DNA of 64,000 nucleotides, taken from NCBI RefSeq assembly GCF_014645735.1, contig NZ_BMMH01000007.1, positions 248,001 through 312,000 on the forward strand. Reading direction: 5' to 3'. Source of the stretch: Nocardia jinanensis. Its GTDB lineage: Bacteria; Actinomycetota; Actinomycetes; Mycobacteriales; Mycobacteriaceae. Positions within the stretch are counted from its first letter, which is position 1, and each line of letters starts with the position of its first letter. Below the pieces are notes generated by a model. It ran no database searches, had not been told where the DNA came from, and was given only the letters and a program-made list of their open reading frames with translations. The position numbers were made by a program, and so were the translations under genes. Of this stretch, positions 52,792 through 62,355 are shown piece by piece.

Positions 52792-53567
52792 TTCAACCCC
52801 CGCGGGCCGAGGACCTGTTCGGCGACCGCGCCCAGCCAGTCCACCAGCAGCGCCAGCGCGACCGCCAGGACCGCGCCCACCACTAGCGTGACATTGTCGC
52901 GCAGCTTGTACCCGGTATCGATGAGGATCCCCAGTCCGCCCGCGCTGACCAGGAACGACAGCGTGGCGGTGCCGACGGCCAGTACCAATGAGGTGCGCAA
53001 CCCGGCCAGGATGTAGGGGACCGCGAGCGGGAACTCGATCCGGCGCAGGACCGTCGCCGCCGACATACCTTGTCCGCGCCCGGCGTCCACCAGCAGTGGA
53101 TCCACCTCCTGGAAGCCCAGGATGGTGTTGCGCAGTACCGGTAGCAGCGAATAGAACGCGATCGGCGCGACCCCGATCCAGAACCCCGTGGTCCGGGTGA
53201 CGAGGTAGAAGAGCACGATCAACCCGATCGCCGGTGCGGCGGCACCGATATTGGCGATACCGACGAAGAACGGGGCGAGGCGGCGGTATCCGGGCCGGGT
53301 GAGCAATATGCCCAGCGGTACCGCGACCACGACGACGAGCAGTACCACCGTGACGGTGATCAGGACATGCTGCCACGTGACAGTCGCGATATTGCCCGCG
53401 TTGAGGCTCGCCTGCTGGGTGACTGTGAGATCACGCCGGAACGCCCAGACCAGAACACCCGCGGTGAGCAACAGGACGAGGACCGGCTGTACCAGTAGCC
53501 GCAGCCGCTCGGCCCGCCACTGCGCGGACCGCTTTCCCGGCACTCCCGCTGTCACGGCGGCGGTCAT
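52788..53567 (-). CDS. Osmoprotectant ABC transporter permease (OpuC/ProW type)
   Basis: 259 residues with about six membrane helices and the EAA-like loop DAGRGQGMSAATVLRRIEFP. An unusual ~45-residue N-terminal extension precedes the first core helix. The start at ATG 53567 overlaps the stop of the ATPase gene. It pairs with the other permease (54744-55394) to form the channel. Confidence 0.9.
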   Translation of the reverse strand: MTAAVTAGVPGKRSAQWRAERLRLLVQPVLVLLLTAGVLVWAFRRDLTVTQQASLNAGNIATVTWQHVLITVTVVLLVVVVAVPLGILLTRPGYRRLAPFFVGIANIGAAAPAIGLIVLFYLVTRTTGFWIGVAPIAFYSLLPVLRNTILGFQEVDPLLVDAGRGQGMSAATVLRRIEFPLAVPYILAGLRTSLVLAVGTATLSFLVSAGGLGILIDTGYKLRDNVTLVVGAVLAVALALLVDWLGAVAEQVLGPRGLK

Positions 53568-54751
53568 GCCGGCACATCCGCGGCCGTGCCCTCGCCGCTG
53601 CCGTTCGCCGTGCGCAGGGCGGCCAGATGACCGACCAGAGTGTCGATCGTGACCAGCCCGGTGTACTCGCCGTGCGATCCGGTGACCACCGCGGTCGCGT
53701 TCCGGTCGCCGAGCAGCGCAGCCAGCGCCTCCTGCAGAGTCGATTCCGCGGACAGGGTTTCCACCGGTGCGGATCGGGCCTCGTGCAGGGAGTCGGCATG
53801 GGCGAGATCCGCGCCGGCGATCCAGCGCAGCGGCCGGCCCCCGGTATCGAGCACCAGGACCCGGGACCACTCGGCAGCCACCGTACGTGCCACTTCGACC
53901 GAAGCGTCCGCGCTGACGGTGGCGCATTCACCCAGCGGCACCTCGCGGATACGGGTCAGTGTCAATTGTTTGAGCGCGGCGTCCGAGCCCGCGAACCCGG
54001 CCACGGTGTCGTCGGCCGGATCGGCCAGGATCGCGGCGGGCCGGTCGTACTGCAGGATCCGGGAGTGATCGCCCAGAACGGCGATCCGGTCGCCGAGTTT
54101 CACGGCCTCGTTGAAATCGTGGGTGACGAAGACGATGGTCTTGCCCAGTTCGGCCTGCAACCGCAACAGTTCGTCCTGGAGCAGGCCGCGGGTGATCGGG
54201 TCCACCGCGCCGAACGGTTCGTCCATCAGCAGGATCGGTGGATCGGCGGCCAGCGCCCGCGCGACCCCCACCCGCTGCTGCTGACCGCCGGAGAGCTGGC
54301 GCGGATACCGGCGCCGGTAGATGCCGGGATCCAGACCCACCAGTTCCAGCATCTCGTCGGTACGGGCGGCGATCCGAGCGCGATCCCATCCGATCAACCC
54401 GGGCACGGTCGCGATGTTCTTCGCCACGGTCATATGCGGGAACAGGCCGGCCTGCTGGATCGAGTACCCGATCCCGCGGCGCAACTGGTCGGCGTCGATT
54501 CCGGCGGCGTCGCGACCGTCGATGGTGACCGTGCCGGACGTGGGCTCGATCAGGCGGTTGATCATCCGCATAGTGGTGGTCTTACCGCAGCCCGAGGGGC
54601 CGACCAGTACCACGATCTCACCGGCCGGAATCGTCATCGATACCGCGTCGACGGCCGGGTCATGTTGCCCCGGATACCGTTTGGTTACGGCGTCGAGCAC
54701 GATCTCGACACCGGATACCGCTGGGGCGGTGCGTGTCTCGGAATCAGTCAC
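53564..54751 (-). CDS. Osmoprotectant ABC transporter ATP-binding protein with CBS domain(s)
   Basis: 395 residues. Walker A is GPSGCGKTT, the signature is LSGGQQQRVG and Walker B is LLMDEPFGAVDP. The extra C-terminal ~110 residues contain CBS-like motifs (VETLSAESTLQEALAALL, ATAVVTGSHGEYTGLVTIDT), as in OpuA/OpuC ATPases, where CBS domains sense ionic strength. The GTG start at 54751 overlaps the permease stop by 8 bp. Everything needed for activity is present. Confidence 0.92.
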   Translation of the reverse strand: MTDSETRTAPAVSGVEIVLDAVTKRYPGQHDPAVDAVSMTIPAGEIVVLVGPSGCGKTTTMRMINRLIEPTSGTVTIDGRDAAGIDADQLRRGIGYSIQQAGLFPHMTVAKNIATVPGLIGWDRARIAARTDEMLELVGLDPGIYRRRYPRQLSGGQQQRVGVARALAADPPILLMDEPFGAVDPITRGLLQDELLRLQAELGKTIVFVTHDFNEAVKLGDRIAVLGDHSRILQYDRPAAILADPADDTVAGFAGSDAALKQLTLTRIREVPLGECATVSADASVEVARTVAAEWSRVLVLDTGGRPLRWIAGADLAHADSLHEARSAPVETLSAESTLQEALAALLGDRNATAVVTGSHGEYTGLVTIDTLVGHLAALRTANGSGEGTAADVPA

Positions 54752-55394
54752 GAATTCCCCTCGAAATGGTGAAACGTCCGACGAGGACGAAGAGCCCGTC
54801 GAGAACCAGGGCCAGCGCGACGATCAGCACCGTGCCGGTGAGCGCTTGCGGTACCGCGTTGGGGCTGCCGAGCCGGGCCAGCCCGGAGAAGATCAGATTG
54901 CCCAGCCCGGGGCCTTTCGCGTAGGCGGCGAGCGCGAGAATGCCCATGATCAACTGGGTACTCACCCGCATACCGGTCAGGATCGACGGCCAGGCCAGTG
55001 GCAGTTCGATCGCGGCGAGCACCCGTAGCCGGTTCATCCCGACCCCGCGTGCGGCATCCACCACCGCGGTGTCGACCGAGGAGAGACCGATGAGCGTATT
55101 ACGCAGTATCGGCAGCAGTGCGTAGAGCACCAGGGCGGTCACTGTCGGCGCGACACCGAGGCCCATCAGGGGGATGAGCAGACCGAGCAGGGCGAACGAC
55201 GGGACCGTGAGTATCGTCCCGGCCGCGGCGGTCGCGGCCGCCGACCCGAACGGACTGCGGTATACCGCCACCCCGACCAGAACCGCCACCACCGTCGCGA
55301 TGAGCAGTGACTGCACGACCGCCGATACGTGCAGGTAGGAGTCCACGAAGAGCTGATGCCGTCGTTCTACGACGAAGCTCCACCACGTATCCAG
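54744..55394 (-). CDS. Osmoprotectant ABC transporter permease, probable non-standard start
   Basis: Core permease of 200 residues from GTG 55346, with the EAA loop DAARGVGMNRLRVLAAIELP. Family members usually start about 15-20 residues earlier, and the frame upstream encodes LDTWWSFVVERRHQLF, which fits that N-terminus. AAGGGGAGG lies 7 nt before a CTG at 55394, the only nearby position with good spacing, so CTG (or the ATC before it) is proposed as the start. GTG 55346 has no ribosome site. First gene of the transporter operon. Confidence 0.8.
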   Translation of the reverse strand: MDTWWSFVVERRHQLFVDSYLHVSAVVQSLLIATVVAVLVGVAVYRSPFGSAAATAAAGTILTVPSFALLGLLIPLMGLGVAPTVTALVLYALLPILRNTLIGLSSVDTAVVDAARGVGMNRLRVLAAIELPLAWPSILTGMRVSTQLIMGILALAAYAKGPGLGNLIFSGLARLGSPNAVPQALTGTVLIVALALVLDGLFVLVGRFTISRGIRD

Positions 55395-55684
55395 GATCCG
55401 ACCTCCCCTTCCGGGCCTGCAGCGAGGCTATCGCGACCTCGCCACGCCCGGACCGGTTTTTCCCGGACCACGTGCGACCGTCGAGAGTGTGCGCCGGACG
55501 AGCCGAGCTGCCCGCCGCGTCCGCACAGGGAATGCCCCCGGCCGGTGTGATCGAAACACAGTGGGCCCGATGTACCGGTTCCGGAGGGCGAGCCGACACC
55601 GTGTGCGCACCGCCGTTGTCCCGCGCTACGCGCGCAACACCGTCTCCGGCGCTGCGCCCTGGTGGGACGCGGAGTCCGGGCGAG
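55395..55684. other. Non-coding stretch upstream of the osmoprotectant operon
   Basis: About 290 bp between the transporter operon and the small membrane gene. No supported ORF, promoter box or strong hairpin was recognised. Confidence 0.35.
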
Positions 55685-55819
55685 CTACGGGTTGTCGCGG
55701 TGCGGATTACCGTCGTTGTCCGGGGAATCGAGGGCGCCCGGGCGCGGACCTTTCCGCCACCGGTATCCGACCACCACGGCGACCAGGATCGCGATCGCGA
55801 GGATGACAAGTAATTCCAT
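55685..55819 (-). CDS. Small membrane protein (44 aa) downstream of the PoxB-like gene
   Basis: MELLVILAIAILVAVVVGYR then WRKGPRPGALDSPDNDGNPHRDNP and TAG. An N-terminal helix is followed by a positively charged, then acidic tail, the usual shape of small membrane anchors. It starts about 50 bp after the PoxB-like stop on the same strand. There is no clear ribosome site. Codon use is GC-rich and consistent with coding. Function unknown. Confidence 0.5.
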   Translation of the reverse strand: MELLVILAIAILVAVVVGYRWRKGPRPGALDSPDNDGNPHRDNP

Positions 55820-55869
55820 ACTGTGCGCTTACCCGTGCCCGGGCGATTCAATCAGCGCATCGACGCAGG

Positions 55870-57660
55870 TCAGCGTGATCGTGAGGGTACGAACTCCTGT
55901 GCCTTGGTCTTGGCGCCCTGCGCCACCAGATGCCATGCGCCGGGATCGCCGCGCAGGACAGCCTCGGCGGTGTCCTTCAATTGGTCCCAGGTGGCGTGCG
56001 GCGGGATCGGGGGAACGTCGGGATCGCAGTGCACATCGAGCAGCACCGGTCGGTCCGCCTGTAGCGCACTGTCCCAGGCCGCACCGAGCCGATCCGGCGA
56101 GTCGATCGTGATCGAGTCCAACCCCATACTGCGGGCGATATCGGCATAGGACACGTCCGGCAGCGTCTGGGATTCCTCGAATTTGGGGGCCCCGCCCATC
56201 GACCGCAGCTCCCAGGTGACCTGGTTGAGGTCGTTGTTGTGGAAAACGCACACCACCAGGCGCGGATCCTGCCAGCGCCGGTAATACCGCGCGACGGTCA
56301 TCAGTTCGGCGAGGCCGTTCATCTGCATCGCGCCGTCGCCGACCAAGGCGATCGCGGGCCGATCCGGATGAGCGAACTTCGCGCCGATCGCATACGGCAC
56401 ACCCGGCCCCATGGTCGCCAGGGTGCCCGACAGGGAACCGCGCATCCGGCCCCGGAACCGTAGGCACCGCGCGTACCAGTTGGTCGAGGAACCGGAATCG
56501 GCGGTGACGATCGCGTCCTCCGGTATCCGGCGATCCAGCTCCCGAACCACCCGCATCGGATTCACCGGGTCGGCGTTCAGCATGCACTGCCGTTCGACGG
56601 TCTCCCACCACCGCGCGACATTCTTCTCGACGGTCTCGCGCCAGGACCGGTCCGCTTTCCGGTGCAGCATGGTGTTCAGCTGTGCCAGTGTCGCTTTCGC
56701 ATCGCCGACCAGGTTGACCTCGGTCGGATAACGCATCCCGATGAGCGTGCCGTCCAGGTCTATCTGCACGGCACGGGCCTGATCGAACTCGGGCAGGTAC
56801 TGCGAGTACGGGAAGTTCGATCCGACGATGAGCAGGGTGTCGCAGTCGCGCATGAGCTCGTAGCTGGGCCGGCTGCCCAGCAGGCCGATCGGTCCGGTGA
56901 CGAACGGCAGATCGTCGGGCAGTACATCCTTCCCGAGCAGCGCCTTTGCCACACCCGCGCCGGTGAGTTCCGCGGTGTCCAGGACTTCGGCAGCGGCGTG
57001 CCGGGCGCCCTGCCCGATCAGGATCGCGACCCGGGTACCCGCCTCCAGTACGGCGGCGGCCCGCTCGATATCGACGTGCGGTGGCACCGCGGTCGGCATC
57101 GTGACCGCCGGGGTACTCGACGGCACCTGTTTGAACGCGTGCTCCGGCGGTGTGTACTTCTCCTCCTGCAGATCCGAGGGGATGATCACCGCGGTCGGGG
57201 CGCGCCGCGCCAGGGCCGTGCGGAACGCGCGGTCCAGGGCGTTGGGTAGCTGACTGGAGACATTGACCTCGACCAGATAGTCGGCGGCGACATCCTTGAA
57301 CAGGCTCTGTAGATCCACTTCCTGCTGGTAGCTCCCGCCCATCGCGCTGCGCGCGGTCTGGCCGACGATCGCCACCACCGGGACGTGATCGAGTTTCGCG
57401 TCGTAGAGACCGTTGAGCAGGTGGATCGCGCCCGGCCCCGAGGTGGCCGTGCAGACACCGACCCGGCCGCTGAACTTGGCGTACCCGGTCGCGGCGAAGG
57501 CGGCCATCTCCTCGTGTCTGGTCTGGATGAACGCCGGGTCGTCCTCGGCCCGCCCGAAGGCAGCGACCAGCCCGTTGATTCCGTCGCCGGGATACCCGAA
57601 GACCTGCGCGACACCCCATTCGCGGAGTCGCTGCACGACGTAATCGCCGACCTGCTGCAT
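55870..57660 (-). CDS. Pyruvate dehydrogenase (quinone)/PoxB-like ThDP enzyme
   Basis: 596 residues. It has the catalytic Glu region TRHEEMAAFAATGYAK, ThDP-binding GDGAMQMNGLAELMTVARYY followed by FHNNDLNQ, and the middle domain GTRVAILIGQGAR. This order (PYR, central, PP) matches PoxB, which oxidises pyruvate to acetate and CO2 with electrons to quinone. The C-terminal membrane-binding tail of E. coli PoxB is not obvious, so the acceptor is uncertain and other ThDP oxidases are possible. AGGAACT-like site upstream. Isolated, not linked to an acetate pathway. Confidence 0.83.
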   Translation of the reverse strand: MQQVGDYVVQRLREWGVAQVFGYPGDGINGLVAAFGRAEDDPAFIQTRHEEMAAFAATGYAKFSGRVGVCTATSGPGAIHLLNGLYDAKLDHVPVVAIVGQTARSAMGGSYQQEVDLQSLFKDVAADYLVEVNVSSQLPNALDRAFRTALARRAPTAVIIPSDLQEEKYTPPEHAFKQVPSSTPAVTMPTAVPPHVDIERAAAVLEAGTRVAILIGQGARHAAAEVLDTAELTGAGVAKALLGKDVLPDDLPFVTGPIGLLGSRPSYELMRDCDTLLIVGSNFPYSQYLPEFDQARAVQIDLDGTLIGMRYPTEVNLVGDAKATLAQLNTMLHRKADRSWRETVEKNVARWWETVERQCMLNADPVNPMRVVRELDRRIPEDAIVTADSGSSTNWYARCLRFRGRMRGSLSGTLATMGPGVPYAIGAKFAHPDRPAIALVGDGAMQMNGLAELMTVARYYRRWQDPRLVVCVFHNNDLNQVTWELRSMGGAPKFEESQTLPDVSYADIARSMGLDSITIDSPDRLGAAWDSALQADRPVLLDVHCDPDVPPIPPHATWDQLKDTAEAVLRGDPGAWHLVAQGAKTKAQEFVPSRSR

Positions 57661-57825
57661 AGTTCCTCTCCTCCGGACGTCGGTATGCCTGTCGGCGGCG
57701 GCGTACCCGGGGTGTCCGGGCCGAATCGGGTGGTCCGGCCGCGATCCGCCCGGACCGTCAGGAGGCCACCAGGCGGCAACCGACCGTCGAGCCCGGGGGA
57801 TCGCCGGAGTGGTCCACGGGGTCGA

Positions 57826-58149
57826 TCAGTGCCCGCGTGGCTCCGTCAGTGTCGCGCCCTCTTGCATCTTGATGCGCCGATGCTCGGCTACCACGATCAA
57901 TGCACCCGCGATCAGGCAGATCACACCGATGATTCCGGCTATGACCGCCCACCCGGCGAATCCGTAACCGGCCGCCGTAAGGGTCAAGGCCACCAGCACG
58001 ATGCCGACGGCGGCCAGGATGATGCCCGGCCAATTGCGCCGGTCCTCGATCGATTCGCCGGCGTGCGAACGGGTGGTCCGTGCGTCGTCGGGGAAACGAT
58101 GCTCACTCGGGGTATTGCTCTGGTTGGGATCGTTCTGTCCGGCGACCAT
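57826..58149 (-). CDS. Small membrane protein (107 aa)
   Basis: 107 residues: soluble N-terminus of about 45, two membrane helices (WPGIILAAVGIVLVALTLTA and GWAVIAGIIGVICLIAGALIV), then a charged end. The ATG at 58149 is 8 nt from AGGAAGG; the ATG at 58155 is too close to it. No family is recognised. It lies downstream of the Pro-rich gene on the same strand, 69 bp away. Confidence 0.65.
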   Translation of the reverse strand: MVAGQNDPNQSNTPSEHRFPDDARTTRSHAGESIEDRRNWPGIILAAVGIVLVALTLTAAGYGFAGWAVIAGIIGVICLIAGALIVVAEHRRIKMQEGATLTEPRGH

Positions 58150-58218
58150 GCTCATGTCCTTCCTGTCGAGCCTGCGACCAGGGACTTCGGTGCGAATACC
58201 CGCTCGGTGGCAGTTGAA

Positions 58219-58509
58219 TCACCGGGGGCGGCGGATCCGCGCGTCCGGGACGGGCCGCGGCGGAACGGGGTGTCCGGGATCCGGGATCGGCGGGCGATCA
58301 GGTGCCGGGCCCGGCTCCGGCGGCGGTCCCGGCGGTCGCGGTGCGGGCTCCGGGATCGGCGGTTGTGGTTCGGGTGAGGGGCCGGGGACCGGCGGTTGCG
58401 GCTCCGGTGGCCGGGGCTCCGGCGGGGGAGACGGTAGCGGCGGTGTGGGTGCTGGATCGGGCGCCGGATGTGGTTCGGGGAACGGGCGCTGCGGGTCGGT
58501 GGCACGCAT
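58219..58509 (-). CDS. Proline-rich low-complexity protein (96 aa)
   Basis: 96 residues from ATG 58509, with AGGAG 8 nt before it. Pro makes up over half, in PEP/PxP repeats (SPPPEPRPPEPQPPVPGPSP), with a basic end. There is no signal peptide or membrane helix, so it is probably disordered. It may bind SH3-like or other Pro-recognising domains, or be a spacer. The ribosome site supports a real gene; high GC alone could also make Pro runs. Confidence 0.5.
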   Translation of the reverse strand: MRATDPQRPFPEPHPAPDPAPTPPLPSPPPEPRPPEPQPPVPGPSPEPQPPIPEPAPRPPGPPPEPGPAPDRPPIPDPGHPVPPRPVPDARIRRPR

Positions 58510-58778
58510 GGCGATTGCTCCTGTCGGCTGGGTCCGGGGCTGCCGCGGAATCCGGTGTTCGGCTGCTGACCTGTGCCCGCGATACCCGATGCGACCCGGG
58601 CGAATCATCCGACGGCGGCAGCGAACCCGGATTCGAGTGCACTGCCGCCCGGCGTTCCCCGCGGAATTCTCCCCGTACGCGGGTCAACTCATCCTGTTCG
58701 GAGGTGGGCCGCCCGCGGCGACGGTGACTATGCTGCGGATGGACCGCCCGAGTGCCGATCAGTTCCCGAAAGGTCTCC

Positions 58779-59246
58779 ATGCCGCGTATCGCGACCACCA
58801 CCATCGTCGACCGGGCCGACCTGCTGGAGTTCCTGGGCTCCCGGCATCACGGCGTACTCGTCACCACCCGAGCCGACGGTCGTCCGCAGCTGTCGCCGGT
58901 GACCTGTGGGCTGGATCCGGAGGGCCGAATCGTCGTCTCCACCTATCCCGGCCGCGCGAAAACCCGCAATATCCGCCGCGAACCGCAGGTCTCGATCTGT
59001 GTCCTCTCCGACGAGTTCGACGACGCGTATGTGCAGGTCGACGGCCGCGCCGAAGTACTCGATATGCCCGAGGCGCTCGACGGGCTCGTCGACTACTACC
59101 GCGGTATCGCGGGCGAACACCCGGATTGGGACGACTATCGGGCCGCGATGGCGCGGCAGAACAAATCGCTCGTCCGGATCGAGATCCAGCGATGGGGTCC
59201 GATCGCCACGGGCGGCTTCCCGCCCGATACCGAGACCGCCGGCTGA
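58779..59246 (+). CDS. PPOX-class F420-dependent oxidoreductase-like protein
   Basis: 155-residue split-barrel (pyridoxamine-5'-phosphate oxidase-like) protein. Landmarks are LEFLGSRHHGVLVTTRADGR, STYPGRAKTRNIRREPQVSI and GRAEVLDMPEALDGLVDYYR. Such proteins bind F420 or flavin and reduce or oxidise small substrates, fitting a mycobacteria-like host. The ATG at 58779 has GAAAGG 6 nt upstream. A TATGCT box at 58729-58734 is a candidate -10. Substrate unknown. Confidence 0.83.
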   Translation: MPRIATTTIVDRADLLEFLGSRHHGVLVTTRADGRPQLSPVTCGLDPEGRIVVSTYPGRAKTRNIRREPQVSICVLSDEFDDAYVQVDGRAEVLDMPEALDGLVDYYRGIAGEHPDWDDYRAAMARQNKSLVRIEIQRWGPIATGGFPPDTETAG

Positions 59247-59270
59247 TCGTCCGGCCGGTGCGTTCGCCGG

Positions 59271-60260
59271 TCAGGGTGCGATGGCGCCGATCCGTCGTCC
59301 CGCCGCGCGCATGGCGTCGATATCGGAGGCCACGATGATCTCGGCGAAACGCGATCGGTAGTCGCCCAGGTCGTCACCCACGGAGCCCACCACCGCGTAG
59401 ACCGGAGCGGCACCGGCCCGCCCGAGGATCGCCGAGATGATCTTGCCCGCGCGGGTCTGCCCGTCGAGCCGGCCCTCACCGACGACGATCGCGCCGGCCC
59501 GCTCGACGAGGGCATCGAACCCCGTGCTGTCGAGCACGTACTCTGCCCCCGAGCGTAATTCGGCCCCGTACTGTGCCCACATTCCACCCGAGAACCCGCC
59601 GGCCGCGCCGGTGCCGTCGACGCCGGAGGGATCGCGGGGCAGGGTGCGTGCGGTATCGGCGAGTCGCCGGGTGAGAAATTCGACGGTGGCCGGATCGGCC
59701 CCTTTCTGTGGCCCGAAGACGCGCGACGCGTCCACATACCGGGTGGTGACATCGGTGAGCACGGTGAGGGACGCCCCGCCGAGGCCACCCGATTCCTCGA
59801 TGGCCGCGATCGCTCCGATACCGCCGTCGGTGGTGGCCGAACCACCCGCGGTGACCACGATCCGCCGGGCCCCGCGCCGCACCGCCGCCGCGATGAGCAT
59901 CCCCGTGCCGTAGGTATCGGCGGCGACCGGATCGCGCGGACCGTCGTGCGGGGTGGTGACACCGCCGGCCGCGGCGATCTCGATCACCGCGGTGCCGTTG
60001 GCGGACAGGCCGAAGGTGGCCGTATGCGGGGCGCCCCAGGGGTTTCGTGCCTCGACGGTCACGTGCCGGAGTCCGAGCGGCCGGGTGAGCGCGGCGAGGG
60101 TGCCCTCGCCACCATCGGCGACCGGGAGACGAACCGCTGTCGCGCCGGATTCCTCGGCGCCCCCGGCGATGGCGTCGGCGACTTCGGCGGCCGTGAAGGT
60201 GCCCTTGAAACTGTCGGGACAGACGAGAACGGTCACGCGGTGCGCCCATTGATCGCGCAT
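59271..60260 (-). CDS. Glycerate kinase (GlxK/GarK family)
   Basis: 329 residues. Landmarks are LVCPDSFKGTFTAAEVADAI, LPVADGGEGTLAALT, GIGAIAAIEESGG and VVGEGRLDGQT (the GxGRxD motif used by the family). It phosphorylates glycerate to 2-phosphoglycerate, linking glyoxylate or tartrate breakdown to glycolysis. A tartrate/D-malate dehydrogenase lies 2 kb away on the same strand but past the catalase, so a joint pathway is only suggested. ATG 60260 has a weak site; GTG 60236 is an alternative. Confidence 0.88.
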   Translation of the reverse strand: MRDQWAHRVTVLVCPDSFKGTFTAAEVADAIAGGAEESGATAVRLPVADGGEGTLAALTRPLGLRHVTVEARNPWGAPHTATFGLSANGTAVIEIAAAGGVTTPHDGPRDPVAADTYGTGMLIAAAVRRGARRIVVTAGGSATTDGGIGAIAAIEESGGLGGASLTVLTDVTTRYVDASRVFGPQKGADPATVEFLTRRLADTARTLPRDPSGVDGTGAAGGFSGGMWAQYGAELRSGAEYVLDSTGFDALVERAGAIVVGEGRLDGQTRAGKIISAILGRAGAAPVYAVVGSVGDDLGDYRSRFAEIIVASDIDAMRAAGRRIGAIAP

Positions 60261-60511
60261 ACCCGCCGCACACCGGCATCTCGCTGAGCGAGGGGAACGC
60301 GTTCGGAGAGGGAGAGGAGGAACCGAGGGCTATCGTCGCCGGGTCGGGTCCGCGATCCCCGGGCGGGACCCGTCGTTCGCACGCTCATGGCTCCCGACTC
60401 TATCGGGCGCGCCGGTCCCCGGGTTTGCGCTCACCCGGTGATCTGCCCCGATATCCTCGATACGGCGACGACCGCGGGAGCCGGAGCTGCCCGCGGCCGT
60501 CGGTCCGGCGA

Positions 60512-61969
60512 TCAGGATTTCGCGGCGACGCCGTTCTCGATGCGGTCGCCGAGTTCCTTGTCGACATTGCGCCAGTACTCGAAGGCGCGCTCGAGCACCG
60601 GGCGGCTCACCCCGTCCAGCAGATGGCCGACGATATTGTTCACCAGCCTCTCCCTGGCCGCGTCGTCGAGGACATTGCGCACCATGGTTCCCGCCTGACC
60701 CCAGTCGTCGTCCTCGGCGTGCAGTGTGTAGGCACCGCGCACCAGATCGCCGTCGGTATGCCAGCCCGCCGGCTCACCGTAGCGGTCGGTATCGGGGCGC
60801 GGTCCACCCTTGGAGTTCGGTGTGTACACCGGATCCGATACCGGTTGGATGCGCATCGCGCCGTCCTTGCTGTAGCTGTGCACCGGGACGTGCGGTGCGT
60901 TCACCGGGATCTGCTGATAGTTCGCGCCCAGCCGGGCCCGGTGCGCGTCGGCGTAGGAGAAGATTCGGGCCAGCAGCATTTTGTCCGGGCTCGGGCCGAT
61001 ACCGGGCACCAGATTGTTCGGCTGGAAGGCCGCCTGTTCGATCTCGGTGTGGTTGTCGGTGGCGTTGCGGTCCAGCGTCATCCGGCCGACCTCGATCAGC
61101 GGATAGTCGCTGTGCGGCCACACCTTGGTGAGGTCGAACGGATTGAACCGGTAGTTCTGTGCCTCGCCGAACGGCATGATCTGCATGTGCAGCGTCCAAC
61201 TCGGGTATTCACCCCGGTCGATGGACTCGTAGAGATCGCGCATGTGGTAGTCGCTGTCGGCGCCGGCGAGGCGGTCGGCTTCCTCCTGGGTGAGGAAATC
61301 GATGCCCTGATCGGTCTTGAAGTGGTATTTGACCCAGAACTTCTCGCCGGCGGCATTGACCCACATATATGTGTGGCTGGAGTAGCCGTTCATATGCCGC
61401 CAGGTCTTGGGAATACCGCGATCGCCCATCAGCCAGGTGACCTGGTGCGCGGACTCCGGCGACAGGGTCCAGAAATCCCACTGCATATCGTGGTCGCGCA
61501 GGTTGTTGTCGGCACGGCGCTTCTGGGAGCGGATGAAGTTCTGGAACTTCATCGGGTCGCGCATGAAGAACACCGGGGTGTTGTTGCCGACCATGTCGTA
61601 GTTGCCCTCGCTGGTGTAGAAGCGCAGGGCGAATCCGCGCGGGTCGCGCCAGGTGTCGGGGCTACCGCGTTCCCCCGCGACCGTGGAGAACCGGGCGACC
61701 ATCTCGGTCTCGGTGCCCGGCTGGAATACGGCCGCCTTCGTGTACGCGCTGACATCACCGGTGACCCGGAAGCGACCGAAGGCGCCACTACCTTTCGCGT
61801 GCGGCTGACGCTCGGGGATCCGTTCCCGGTTGAACTGCGCCATCTGCTCGATGAGGTAGTGGTCCTGTAGCAGGATCGGCCCGTCCGGGCCGACGGTCAG
61901 TGAATGCTCGTCGCTTTCGACCGGGATACCGGCATCTGTCGTCAGGATTTCGGGCTGCTCGCTGGTCAT
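60512..61969 (-). CDS. Catalase (monofunctional heme catalase, small-subunit clade)
   Basis: 485 residues, clade 3 length. The catalytic His lies in PERQPHAKGSGAFG, the Asn in GNNTPVFFMRDP, and the heme-ligand Tyr in RIFSYADAHRAR. It disproportionates hydrogen peroxide in the cytoplasm. The ATG at 61969 follows GGAAGGAG by 11 nt; the open frame upstream is not homologous. No OxyR, FurA or peroxiredoxin gene is adjacent. A candidate -10 lies at 62089-62084. Confidence 0.94.
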   Translation of the reverse strand: MTSEQPEILTTDAGIPVESDEHSLTVGPDGPILLQDHYLIEQMAQFNRERIPERQPHAKGSGAFGRFRVTGDVSAYTKAAVFQPGTETEMVARFSTVAGERGSPDTWRDPRGFALRFYTSEGNYDMVGNNTPVFFMRDPMKFQNFIRSQKRRADNNLRDHDMQWDFWTLSPESAHQVTWLMGDRGIPKTWRHMNGYSSHTYMWVNAAGEKFWVKYHFKTDQGIDFLTQEEADRLAGADSDYHMRDLYESIDRGEYPSWTLHMQIMPFGEAQNYRFNPFDLTKVWPHSDYPLIEVGRMTLDRNATDNHTEIEQAAFQPNNLVPGIGPSPDKMLLARIFSYADAHRARLGANYQQIPVNAPHVPVHSYSKDGAMRIQPVSDPVYTPNSKGGPRPDTDRYGEPAGWHTDGDLVRGAYTLHAEDDDWGQAGTMVRNVLDDAARERLVNNIVGHLLDGVSRPVLERAFEYWRNVDKELGDRIENGVAAKS

Positions 61970-62083
61970 GCTCTCGGCGTCTCCTTCCGAGCGATGGACC
62001 GGCTCCGGGGCTGCGGAACCGGTGGCCTGATCGCGTGGCCGGATCGAGCGCGAGGAAGGAGTTCCTGACCCGGGACCGTCCAC

Positions 62084-62089
62084 ACACTA
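62084..62089 (-). promoter_or_regulatory. Candidate -10 box TAGTGT of the catalase promoter
   Basis: TAGTGT on the minus strand, 20 nt after TTGCCC, giving a leader of about 110 nt to the catalase ATG. The 386-bp gap 61970-62355 shows no other feature I can support. Confidence 0.35.
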
Positions 62090-62355
62090 GCTCTTCCCAG
62101 AATGTCACCGGGCAATCAGGAAGGAAAGGAATACGGCTCTCGATTCGGGTGAATATGCAGCTCACCGGGTATAGAGCAGCATTACGGGGGCTTTGCCCTC
62201 AGCGCTCGGTTTCCCCTCGGCCACATCACGGGCGTGGGTGCCGCGGTGGCGGCGGGAGCGTTCGAACGAGACCCACCGGTGCCGACCGTGCCGACGCCAC
62301 CGGCGCCCGAAGTGTCCGGGACCGACGGGAGACGGCGTCGGACCCGGACCTGTGG

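Noticed and set aside
55829..57619. 596-codon minus-strand ORF almost co-extensive with the PoxB-like gene
   Set aside because: It is the shifted frame of the PoxB-like gene, without any conserved motif.
58219..58804. Several long overlapping ORFs on both strands around the Pro-rich gene
   Set aside because: Very high GC opens all frames. Only the frame with a ribosome site at ATG 58509 was kept.
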